From positions 2,108,001 to 2,172,000 of the forward strand of contig NZ_CP150170.1 of assembly GCF_037963865.1 (NCBI RefSeq): a stretch of DNA of 64,000 bases. The letters are read 5' to 3'. Under the pieces are notes generated by a model. It worked only from the letters and a program-made list of their open reading frames with translations, was not told the origin of the DNA and did no database searches. This DNA comes from Paenibacillus sp. FSL R10-2734. Lineage in GTDB: Bacteria; Bacillota; Bacilli; Paenibacillales; Paenibacillaceae. Positions 45,785-53,300 of this stretch are shown here, in pieces. Position 1 is the first letter of the stretch. Every line of letters starts with the position of its first letter. Both the position numbers and the translations under genes were made by a program.

Positions 45785-45994
45785 ATGAAGTGTCCAAACT
45801 GCAACTCTAAAGATATCGGAAAGATCGGTTCCCACCAGTTCTATTGCTGGGGCTGTTTCATCGAATTGACGGTAAACGGTGAGAAAATGTCGGTTTATCA
45901 GGTTGAAGAAGACGGCACACTCAGTTCGCTAGACGATCTGTTCTCCGGGGATGATATGACTCAGGATTTCCCGCAAATTCATGCATCGTCATAA
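45785..45994 (+). CDS. Small zinc-ribbon protein
   Basis: A 69-residue acidic protein with CPNC near residue 3 and CWGC near residue 21, together a likely zinc ribbon, and an Asp/Ser-rich tail. It resembles small unknown proteins beside yrrD/yrrI in Bacillus. AGGTGG lies 10 bases before ATG 45785; the ATG at 45776 almost touches that site. Confidence 0.7.
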   Translation: MKCPNCNSKDIGKIGSHQFYCWGCFIELTVNGEKMSVYQVEEDGTLSSLDDLFSGDDMTQDFPQIHASS

Positions 45995-46034
45995 CTATGA
46001 ATCTTGCTTTGTAAGAGAGACTGTTCTATGTACT

Positions 46035-46089
46035 TAAGCGTCAATTTCCTTTCAGCTGAAATCAGCTGTAGGGTTATTGGCGCTTTTTT
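46035..46089 (+). terminator. Terminator after the zinc-ribbon gene
   Basis: AAGCGTCAAT pairs with ATTGGCGCTT, with an inner CAGCTG/CAGCTG stem, and is followed by TTTTTT. Confidence 0.8.
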
Positions 46090-46099
46090 GAGGCAAAGG

Positions 46100-46179
46100 C
46101 CTCACTTTGTGGGGCTATTTTGGGGGCTCCCCGCAAAGTATCTGGATCAGCATCGAAGGAAAGGCCTCACTTTTTGGGG
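46100..46179. repeat. Partial member of the four-unit repeat family, copy G
   Basis: CCTCACTTTGTGGGG (46100) and CCTCACTTTTTGGGG (46165) are quasi-palindromic 15-mers, each followed by YTATTTTG as in other copies, but 65 bp apart. CCCCGCAAAGT at 46129-46139 is an inverted relative between them. An open frame across the region is not credible as a gene. Confidence 0.5.
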
Positions 46180-46271
46180 TTATTTTGTGTGCTTGATGGT
46201 TATTTTGCTGCGGCCATACATATACTTATTTACGAAGCTAGTCCAGGCTATAACCGCAGGAGGGTACACTC

Positions 46272-47339
46272 ATGGAGCAATGGTCCCAAAGTAAATGGTT
46301 CCGCTGGATGATCGGAGTGCTGCTCTCCCTGATCATTTTGTATTTTGTTTGGTTGCTTCGTCCGATGCTGCAGGGGATATTTGTATTCTTAAAGGCAATC
46401 CTCGCTCCATTTCTGGCAGCTATGATTATTTCCTACGTGCTGAATCCCGTCGTTAGTATGCTGGCAGGACGGAAGATGCCACGTAGTGTAGCTGTTCTGC
46501 TTATATATGCAGTATTTCTAACGGCGATTGCAGTGATCGCTATTAACCTTATCCCGATGTTTATCGAGCAGCTTGAAGAGTTAAATGAACATTTGCCAGA
46601 AATGACGCTGCAAGCCCAAGGGCTGATGCGACATATGAATTCAAGACTCATACCACCCGGGGTCGAGATGGGGATGAATAATTGGTTTTTTCAACTGGAG
46701 AGTCGTCTCGCAGAAGGGATATCTAATTTTCTCGATAATATAGGGACAACGATTAATGTGCTATTTAATGCTTTTATCGTGCCATTTCTAGTGTTCTATA
46801 TTTTGAAGGATTTTGACGTGTTTGAGCGGACGGTAGTCTCTTGTCTGCCCCGCGCACGCCGTAAGTCCATTGTTACCTTGTTAAAAGATATCGATGATGC
46901 ACTTGGCAACTACATTCGTGGACAGTTTCTGGTCTGCATTATCATAGGTGTGCTTGCCTATATCGGTTATGCCATCATCGGAATGCCCTACGCCTTATTG
47001 TTCGCTAGTGTAGTGGCAGTGTTCAATATTGTTCCGTATATGGGCCCCTTCCTGGGGGCTGCGCCAGCTATTGTGATGGCCTCGACAGTCTCGTTTCGTT
47101 TAGTGCTACTGGTTGCAGTGGTGAACACTGTATGCCAAATTGTGGAGAGTAATATTATATCTCCACAGGTGGTGGGGAGGAAGCTGCACCTGCATCCGCT
47201 GCTCATTATCTTTGCACTTTTGGTTGGCGGGGAATTGGCGGGCATGATAGGACTTATCCTTGCTGTACCGTTCTTCGCGGCTGCAAAAGTCGTTATTCAA
47301 CACTTTATGACGTATTTAATTAAAAGAAAGCCTGTCTAA
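46272..47339 (+). CDS. yrrI: AI-2E family (PerM) transporter, YrrI-like
   Basis: A 355-residue membrane protein with about seven to eight helices, an extracytoplasmic loop around residues 110-155, and the conserved FNAFIVPFLVFYILKDF and YMGPFLGAAPAIVMA segments. The family includes AI-2 exporters and Na+/H+ antiporters, so the substrate is unknown. ATG 46272 follows GGAGGG. B. subtilis yrrI lies in the same neighbourhood. Confidence 0.88.
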   Translation: MEQWSQSKWFRWMIGVLLSLIILYFVWLLRPMLQGIFVFLKAILAPFLAAMIISYVLNPVVSMLAGRKMPRSVAVLLIYAVFLTAIAVIAINLIPMFIEQLEELNEHLPEMTLQAQGLMRHMNSRLIPPGVEMGMNNWFFQLESRLAEGISNFLDNIGTTINVLFNAFIVPFLVFYILKDFDVFERTVVSCLPRARRKSIVTLLKDIDDALGNYIRGQFLVCIIIGVLAYIGYAIIGMPYALLFASVVAVFNIVPYMGPFLGAAPAIVMASTVSFRLVLLVAVVNTVCQIVESNIISPQVVGRKLHLHPLLIIFALLVGGELAGMIGLILAVPFFAAAKVVIQHFMTYLIKRKPV

Positions 47340-47351
47340 AAAGGTAAAACA

Positions 47352-47381
47352 TTGACTATAGTCAATAGTTTTGTATATAAT
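47352..47381 (+). promoter_or_regulatory. leuS promoter with a perfect 16-bp palindrome over the -35
   Basis: TTGACT at 47352 and TATAAT at 47376-47381, spacer 18 bp. The -35 lies inside ATTGACTATAGTCAAT (47351-47366), a perfect palindrome that could be an operator. Confidence 0.7.
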
Positions 47382-47394
47382 GTTGGGGAATATT

Positions 47395-47712
47395 ACTGAT
47401 GAACCATCAGTATATATAGTTGATCGATGATGAGGAATATTAATTCTATACCGTTATTGCAGAGAGCCGGCACTAAGGTGCGAGCCGGTTAACGGAACGG
47501 AGTGAACTCACCTCTGAGTAACGGCGCAAGTTTCAGGATATCCATTAGACTTAACGGATCTCCTAAGGTGAACCGCCGTCGCCTCACCCCCGCTAAAGGG
47601 TGCAAAGTGAGTGGCAGAATAAAGTATATTCAGCCGCTAACTAGGGTGGTACCACGGGAATTATAACCTCTCGTCCCTAGCGATAATACGCTAGGGATGG
47701 GAGGTTTTTTTG
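47395..47712 (+). ncRNA. T-box riboswitch upstream of leuS
   Basis: Stem I runs from about 47420. The specifier loop sequence GTGAACTCACC gives CTC (Leu) at about 47505-47507. The T-box core GGGTGGTACCACGGG lies at 47644-47658, and the terminator AACCTCTCGTCCCTAGCG/CGCTAGGGATGGGAGGTT plus T7 at 47665-47712. Uncharged tRNA-Leu would favour the antiterminator. Confidence 0.95.
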
Positions 47713-47764
47713 TAAATATAAGAGGGTATAGGTTTCACGAAATACTTCATGTCTTATATTTCTC

Positions 47765-47813
47765 GCATAAACGACGCTTAGTGTCCTTATAAGGACACCG
47801 GACGCATTTATGC
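47765..47813. repeat. 49-bp imperfect palindrome between the T-box and leuS
   Basis: GTGTCCTTATAAGGACAC at its centre is a perfect 18-bp palindrome, flanked by outer arms GCATAAA and TTTATGC and inner matches CG/CG. A related copy with GTCCTTATAAGGCC occurs at 63911-63957. Confidence 0.75.
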
Positions 47814-47858
47814 TAGCTTAAGAAAACTAAGTAGTTACACTCCAAGGAGGAGCAGACA

Positions 47859-50309
47859 ATGAGCGACAATCAAACAAACAGCATACCTGCCGGCGGTTAC
47901 CGGGCGCAGGCTATTGAGCCTAAGTGGCAAAAGTTCTGGGATGAGAACAAAAGTTTCAAGACAGGTGAAGATCCAACCAAACCGAATTTCTATGCACTCG
48001 ATATGTTCCCGTACCCTTCAGGTGCAGGACTGCACGTAGGTCATCCAGAAGGCTACACAGCAACGGATATCGTATCCCGCTACAAACGGATGCGCGGCTT
48101 TAACGTGCTGCACCCAATGGGCTGGGATGCTTTTGGACTTCCTGCAGAGCAGTATGCGATGGATACGGGTCAGCATCCACGTGATTTTACAGATAAGAAC
48201 ATCGATAATTTCCGTCGTCAGATCAAATCGCTGGGTTTCTCCTACGACTGGGATCGCGAGATCAGCACTACAGATCCAGATTATTACAAATGGACGCAGT
48301 GGATTTTCATCCAGTTGTACAACAAAGGCTTGGCATATGTAGCAGAAGTACCTGTTAACTGGTGCGAGGCACTGGGTACAGTACTTGCCAACGAAGAAGT
48401 TATTGATGGTAAAAGTGAGCGTGGAGGACATCCGGTCGTTCGCAAACCGATGCGTCAGTGGATTCTGAGAATTACTGAATACGCTGAGCGTCTGCTGGAA
48501 GATCTGGAAGAGCTGGATTGGTCTGAGAGCATCAAGGATATGCAGCGCAACTGGATCGGCAAATCCACAGGTGCAGAGGTGAACTTTGAAATTGAAGGTC
48601 ACGACGCTAGCCTGACCGTGTTTACAACGCGTCCAGATACGTTGTTCGGAGCGAGCTACTGCGTATTAGCACCAGAGCATGAACTGGTTGATGCCATTAC
48701 AACAGAAGAACAACGTGCAGCGATTGCAGAATATCGTGTGAAAGCTTCCCATAAGAGCGATCTTGAACGTACAGATTTGGCTAAAGAGAAGAGCGGTGTA
48801 TTCACGGGTGCGTATGCAATCAATCCTGTGAATGGCGCTAAGGCACCAATCTGGATTGCGGATTATGTACTTGCTGGATATGGAACGGGTGCGATCATGG
48901 CGGTTCCAGGTCACGATACACGCGACTGGGAATTTGCTAAACAATTCGGCCTGAATATCGTGGAAGTCGTACAAGGTGGCAACGTTGAAGAAGAGGCGTA
49001 TTCCGGAGACGGACCGCATGTCAATTCTGATTTCTTGAATGGACTTAAGAATGAAGAGGCAATTGCAAAGATGATTGCTTGGCTGGAAGAGAAGGGCGTA
49101 GGTAAAGGTAAAGTAACTTATCGTCTGCGTGATTGGTTGTTCAGTCGTCAACGCTACTGGGGAGAGCCGATTCCAATTCTGCATCTGGAAGACGGTACAA
49201 TGAAGACCGTTCCGGTTGACCAGCTGCCGTTGGTATTGCCTGATGTAGATGCGATCAAACCTTCGGGTACAGGGGAATCTCCACTTGCGAATGTAACCGA
49301 GTGGGTAGAAACAATCGATCCAGAGACAGGTATGAAGGCTCGCCGCGAGACGAACACCATGCCGCAATGGGCGGGTAGCTGCTGGTATTACCTGCGTTAT
49401 ATTGATCCGAAGAACGATCAAGAGCTGTGCTCCCCAGAGAAGCAAAAAGCATGGCTTCCAGTGGATCTGTACATTGGTGGAGCGGAGCATGCCGTACTTC
49501 ACTTGCTCTATGCGCGTTTCTGGCACAAAGTGCTTTATGATATCGGCGTAGTGGAAACGAAAGAGCCTTTCCATAAGCTGGTTAACCAAGGTATGATTCT
49601 TGGAAATAATAATGAAAAAATGAGTAAATCACGCGGAAATGTCATCAACCCTGATGAGATTGTTGAAGCTTTCGGTGCAGATACACTTCGCGTGTATGAA
49701 ATGTTTATGGGCCCTCTGGAAGCAACTAAGCCTTGGAATGAAAAAGGTGTTGAAGGGGTTCACCGTTTCTTGTCCCGTGTATGGCGCCTGTTCGTGAATG
49801 AGGAAGGTAAGCTCAATTCCAAAATCACAGCAGATGGTGGTACGGACGAATTCAAACGTACTTGGCACAAAACGATTAAGAAAGTCACTGAGGATTTCGA
49901 GCATCTGCGTTTCAATACTGCGATTAGCCAGTTGATGATCTTTATTAACGATGCCTACAAGCAAGAGACGTTGTCTCATGAAGCTGCAGAACACTTTGTA
50001 CAAATGTTGTCGCCGCTGGCGCCGCATATTGCCGAAGAGCTGTGGCAACTGCTTGGTCACGAAGGAAGTATCAGCTACGTGGCTTGGCCAACTTATGATG
50101 AAGCATGGACAGTAGATGCTGAGGTTGAAATCGTTATTCAGGTGAATGGTAAAATCGTGCAACGCGCATTGATTCCGCTGGATATGGGTCAGGAAGAAAT
50201 GCAAGCTCACGCGCTGTCACTTCCGAATGTGAGTGCGGCCGTAGAAGGTAAAACCGTACGCAAGATTATTGCGGTTCCTGGCAAGCTTGTAAATATTGTA
50301 GTGGGTTAA
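47859..50309 (+). CDS. leuS: Leucyl-tRNA synthetase
   Basis: An 816-residue class I synthetase. The HIGH-type motif GLHVGHPEGYT is near residue 57, the editing domain carries TTRPDTLFGA near 256 and GTGAIMAVPGHDTRD near 345, and KMSKS near 588 is intact. ATG 47859 follows AAGGAGGAG. It is controlled by the T-box leader and ends at a strong terminator. Confidence 0.97.
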   Translation: MSDNQTNSIPAGGYRAQAIEPKWQKFWDENKSFKTGEDPTKPNFYALDMFPYPSGAGLHVGHPEGYTATDIVSRYKRMRGFNVLHPMGWDAFGLPAEQYAMDTGQHPRDFTDKNIDNFRRQIKSLGFSYDWDREISTTDPDYYKWTQWIFIQLYNKGLAYVAEVPVNWCEALGTVLANEEVIDGKSERGGHPVVRKPMRQWILRITEYAERLLEDLEELDWSESIKDMQRNWIGKSTGAEVNFEIEGHDASLTVFTTRPDTLFGASYCVLAPEHELVDAITTEEQRAAIAEYRVKASHKSDLERTDLAKEKSGVFTGAYAINPVNGAKAPIWIADYVLAGYGTGAIMAVPGHDTRDWEFAKQFGLNIVEVVQGGNVEEEAYSGDGPHVNSDFLNGLKNEEAIAKMIAWLEEKGVGKGKVTYRLRDWLFSRQRYWGEPIPILHLEDGTMKTVPVDQLPLVLPDVDAIKPSGTGESPLANVTEWVETIDPETGMKARRETNTMPQWAGSCWYYLRYIDPKNDQELCSPEKQKAWLPVDLYIGGAEHAVLHLLYARFWHKVLYDIGVVETKEPFHKLVNQGMILGNNNEKMSKSRGNVINPDEIVEAFGADTLRVYEMFMGPLEATKPWNEKGVEGVHRFLSRVWRLFVNEEGKLNSKITADGGTDEFKRTWHKTIKKVTEDFEHLRFNTAISQLMIFINDAYKQETLSHEAAEHFVQMLSPLAPHIAEELWQLLGHEGSISYVAWPTYDEAWTVDAEVEIVIQVNGKIVQRALIPLDMGQEEMQAHALSLPNVSAAVEGKTVRKIIAVPGKLVNIVVG

Positions 50310-50326
50310 GCGAAGAACGCAATTCT

Positions 50327-50366
50327 GCCCGCAGCAACGGAGTAATCCGTGCTGCGGGCTTTGTTG
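50327..50366 (+). terminator. Terminator of leuS
   Basis: GCCCGCAGCA pairs with TGCTGCGGGC, followed by TTTGTTGTT. Confidence 0.85.
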
Positions 50367-50368
50367 TT

Positions 50369-51220
50369 CTAACGCTCTTTAATACCTTGATTAATAGTGT
50401 CATGTCTGAATAGCTCATCAAGCTTGGTGACATCCTCATCATATTTATCATGCGTAGTCGTGATAAGGCGTTCAAATACACCTTCTAGACTGATGCGAAG
50501 GTGATTTAGCGCTTCTGCGGTAATGCCACCGCGAACTGCGACTCTTTCTTGAAGCTCTTGCGGGGTGAAATCTCCTTCTGTCAGCAGTTTACCTGTTCCA
50601 AGCAGCATTTCACCAGCAAGTCGGCTGATTAATGTCTCTTCAATACCAGTGGCATCCACTGCAGCTTCAATCCAGCGCTCAATGAAATAGCTTAAGAATG
50701 CAGGCCCACAGCTGGAGAAATCAGAAGCGATTCGGGTATGTGCTTCTTGGATTTCCAAGGGAACACCTATGAAAGACAATAGCTGCAGCAGTTCAAGCCT
50801 GTCTTTTTTATTAAGCCTACTGCCAAATATGCACAGTGAAGTCCCACTCTTAACGCAGTGCGTAATGCTTGGGATGATCTTGGCAATTTTGGACGGTAAA
50901 ACGGATTCCAGATGATGCAATTGAACGGGACTTGTAATGGATACGACGATTTGCTCACTGCGGAGGCATGAGCCGATTTCATCTGTTAATGTTTTAAATT
51001 CAAGAGGCTTTACGCATAAAAAAACGATATCACTTCCAGACGCTGTATCTCTATTGCTTCCGCAAATGGAGATGCCAGGGTGACGCTTCTCAAGCTCCAG
51101 CAGCTTGTTCAGACTGCGGTTGCTGGCAAGTACATCACACGGATCTAGCGCTCCGGAAGAAAGAAAGGCGTCGATCAGCAGGCTGCCCATGCTGCCTGTT
51201 CCGATAAATCCTACTTTCAC
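50369..51220 (-). CDS. comER: ComER, pyrroline-5-carboxylate reductase-like protein
   Basis: A 283-residue Rossmann protein of the ProC family (VGFIGTGSMGSLL at residues 3-15, FLCVKPLEF near 72). Its divergent placement next to comEA is as in B. subtilis. ComER has been linked to sporulation and biofilm control rather than proline synthesis. ATG 51220 follows AGGAGGAACC. Confidence 0.88.
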   Translation of the reverse strand: MKVGFIGTGSMGSLLIDAFLSSGALDPCDVLASNRSLNKLLELEKRHPGISICGSNRDTASGSDIVFLCVKPLEFKTLTDEIGSCLRSEQIVVSITSPVQLHHLESVLPSKIAKIIPSITHCVKSGTSLCIFGSRLNKKDRLELLQLLSFIGVPLEIQEAHTRIASDFSSCGPAFLSYFIERWIEAAVDATGIEETLISRLAGEMLLGTGKLLTEGDFTPQELQERVAVRGGITAEALNHLRISLEGVFERLITTTHDKYDEDVTKLDELFRHDTINQGIKER

Positions 51221-51407
51221 CTGTGGTTCCTCCTTTCTAGCATTGCTTTTTTACTAACTGACATGAATTCTCTTCGTTATATGTATGCAGGATAGCCTTG
51301 GACAAATGACAGGTTTTGTATGAATTATTATAGGAAATTCCAATTTAAGGAATGTATGAAGATTCACAAAAAAGTATACTGCGAATTATCGTGAGGAGGA
51401 GCGCATC

Positions 51408-52130
51408 TTGAATAAAGGGAGTATAGTGCTCGGAGTGGCTGTAGCTCTACTGGGTAGCGGACTGCTGTGGGCTGCAGGGAGTAAGGGAGATTCCGGCATT
51501 GCCGGATGGGAGACCTTGAATGTAAGTATGGAACAGGCGATTGGAGTCGCTGAGCCTGATGAAGCTTTGGCCGCAGAGGGTAGTGATGGAAATAAGAAGG
51601 ATCATAAGCAAAGTGCGGGGAAAGCTGCAGTGCAGGCTGAAGGTGCTGAGAAGAATGGAGATGCTGGGAAGACTGATGCTACTGGGAAAGCTGAAGAAGG
51701 TGAGAAGGTTAAGGGTGTTATACAAGAACAGCAAGCTGTTCAAACTTCGGTAGCTGAAAAAGGGACGGTAGTCGCAGGACAGAATGCTACGGGGCGTGGA
51801 ATAGAGTCTGGAGGCCAAACGCAAACCGTGGTAGGGAGCCAAACGCCGATAGGTGTAGAAAGCCAAACAGCAGCAGGGGATAAAGCAGCTGTGGCTGCGG
51901 GGGCGCTGGAAGTTTCCGCATCAGTTGCTTCACAGGAAGGTAAAATAAATGTGAACACTGCGGGTGCTAAGGAGCTGATGGATCTCCCAGACATCGGAGA
52001 GAAGAAGGCTCAGGCTATAATCGATTACCGCAACCGTGAAGGGGCTTTTCGTAGCCTGTCAGATTTGGGGAAGGTTAAGGGGATCGGGCCCAAAATGCTG
52101 GAAAAGTTAAAGCCTTTAGTAATATTTTGA
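51408..52130 (+). CDS. comEA: Competence protein ComEA, membrane-anchored DNA receptor
   Basis: A 240-residue protein: an N-terminal membrane anchor (residues 4-24), a long low-complexity linker rich in Ala, Gly, Lys, Glu and Gln (about 50-175), and a C-terminal helix-hairpin-helix domain (INVNTAGAKELMDLPDIGEKKAQAI in part, ending GIGPKMLEKLKPLVIF). The linker is much longer than I expect from B. subtilis ComEA. It binds incoming double-stranded DNA outside the membrane. TTG 51408 follows GAGGAGGAG. Confidence 0.9.
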   Translation: MNKGSIVLGVAVALLGSGLLWAAGSKGDSGIAGWETLNVSMEQAIGVAEPDEALAAEGSDGNKKDHKQSAGKAAVQAEGAEKNGDAGKTDATGKAEEGEKVKGVIQEQQAVQTSVAEKGTVVAGQNATGRGIESGGQTQTVVGSQTPIGVESQTAAGDKAAVAAGALEVSASVASQEGKINVNTAGAKELMDLPDIGEKKAQAIIDYRNREGAFRSLSDLGKVKGIGPKMLEKLKPLVIF

Positions 52131-52245
52131 AGATAAAATGGTATTGTATGTACTGTTGAATGTGTTACAACCGTTGTCCTAGTGAATACTTGCAGGGATG
52201 TGCTACAATAGTTAACAACTATTTAGAAGGATATGGAGATTGATT

Positions 52246-52764
52246 ATGACTGCTACCTATCGCAAAGACTGGGATACTTATTTTATGGATATTGCCTGCA
52301 TGGTCTCAACTCGTTCACGCTGCAATCGTCGACATGTGGGTGCTGTACTGGTACAAGGCAAGAAGTTGCTAGGAACAGCGTACAACGGAGCGCCAATGGG
52401 CGTGCCTGATTGCTCTGAGGCAGGTTGTATGCTTTCTGAGCAATATGAGATGGAGATCGTTGATGGTGTAGAGACTATGGTGAAGAAACAGCGCTGTATT
52501 CGCACGATTCATGCGGAACAGAATCTTTTGCTATTTACAGATAGAAGCGACCGGGAAGGCAGTACCGTATATGTGACGGATGAGCCCTGCTGGACCTGCG
52601 CTAATATGCTGGCGAACAGTGGTATTGTGGAAATCGTGTATTTCCGCCCCTATCGCAAGGATATGGAGAAAGTAGAAGCAATGATGGCTGCCAAGGGCAT
52701 CATATTTCGCCAATTGGAGAATTATGAGCCGCCGAGTGAAACGATGATCAAAGTGTCGGAGTAA
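52246..52764 (+). CDS. comEB: ComEB, dCMP deaminase-like protein
   Basis: A 172-residue zinc deaminase with the catalytic HAEQNLL (near residue 90) and PCWTCANML (near 115) motifs, plus an extra Cys/His-rich segment (PDCSEAGC) typical of the dCMP deaminase branch. It would make dUMP from dCMP. ATG 52246 is eight bases from GGAGA. A terminator follows, so comEC here probably has its own promoter. Confidence 0.92.
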   Translation: MTATYRKDWDTYFMDIACMVSTRSRCNRRHVGAVLVQGKKLLGTAYNGAPMGVPDCSEAGCMLSEQYEMEIVDGVETMVKKQRCIRTIHAEQNLLLFTDRSDREGSTVYVTDEPCWTCANMLANSGIVEIVYFRPYRKDMEKVEAMMAAKGIIFRQLENYEPPSETMIKVSE

Positions 52765-52803
52765 CGGTACAGAACAACACCAATTTAATAAGATGACTTG
52801 AGG

Positions 52804-52850
52804 AAGAACCTCTCTTGCGCTTTTATGGCGTATGCAGAGGTTCTTTTTTT
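52804..52850 (+). terminator. Terminator of comEB
   Basis: AAGAACCTCT pairs with AGAGGTTCTT across a 25-base loop, followed by T7. Confidence 0.88.
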
Positions 52851-52970
52851 GCGTAAATGTAAGGATCGATCAAGGGATGAGTGGCACGATGTAGCTCAAA
52901 GATGCTAATGGTTTGCTGGTTGACTAAGCAGTGACAATAAACGGTGTATAGCGATTATCGGCGAATAAAC

Positions 52971-53146
52971 CTGCAAAAGTACATCATTTAATGATACGGG
53001 GAGGGCTGGAGCATAGAATCCTGCAAATCTGCAGTTTTTCATGTCCCTGAAGAAGCCATTGAGCCATAAGTGTGGATATTCCTGTATATTAGCAGTTTTT
53101 CCGCTTAATGAAGGGAATATCTGAACAAAATGATGTACTTTAGCAG
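52971..53146. repeat. Four-unit intergenic inverted repeat, copy F
   Basis: Units CTGCAAAAGTACAT (52971), CTGCAAATCTGCAG (53021), CTGTATATTAGCAG (53082) and ATGTACTTTAGCAG (53133) are spaced 50, 61 and 51 bp. The flanks extend the homology with copy C, which is in the opposite orientation: GTTGACTAAGCAGT near 52919 and CGAATAAACCTGCAAAAGTACA recur in parts. It fills the gap between comEB and comEC. Confidence 0.85.
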
Positions 53147-53300
53147 GATTTCTCCAATCCAGTGAAGGTAAGTAGCGAAAAATATGCAGTGAAGAGTATG
53201 GAGGATAGAAAGAGAATAACATTTGCATTGTGGGATGTGCGTCGAGGCTCAAGAAAGCTTTTAGTACGCAGTATTTGCGGAAGGAAGGGAGGATGGGGGA

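Noticed and set aside
46004..46294. Open frame of 96 codons between the zinc-ribbon gene and yrrI
   Set aside because: It runs through a terminator and a repeat (copy G), has no ribosome site and encodes low-complexity sequence.
48666..49589. 307-codon open frame antisense to leuS
   Set aside because: It lies wholly opposite a well-conserved leuS segment, with Cys/His/Phe/Ile-rich translation typical of a shadow frame and no ribosome site.
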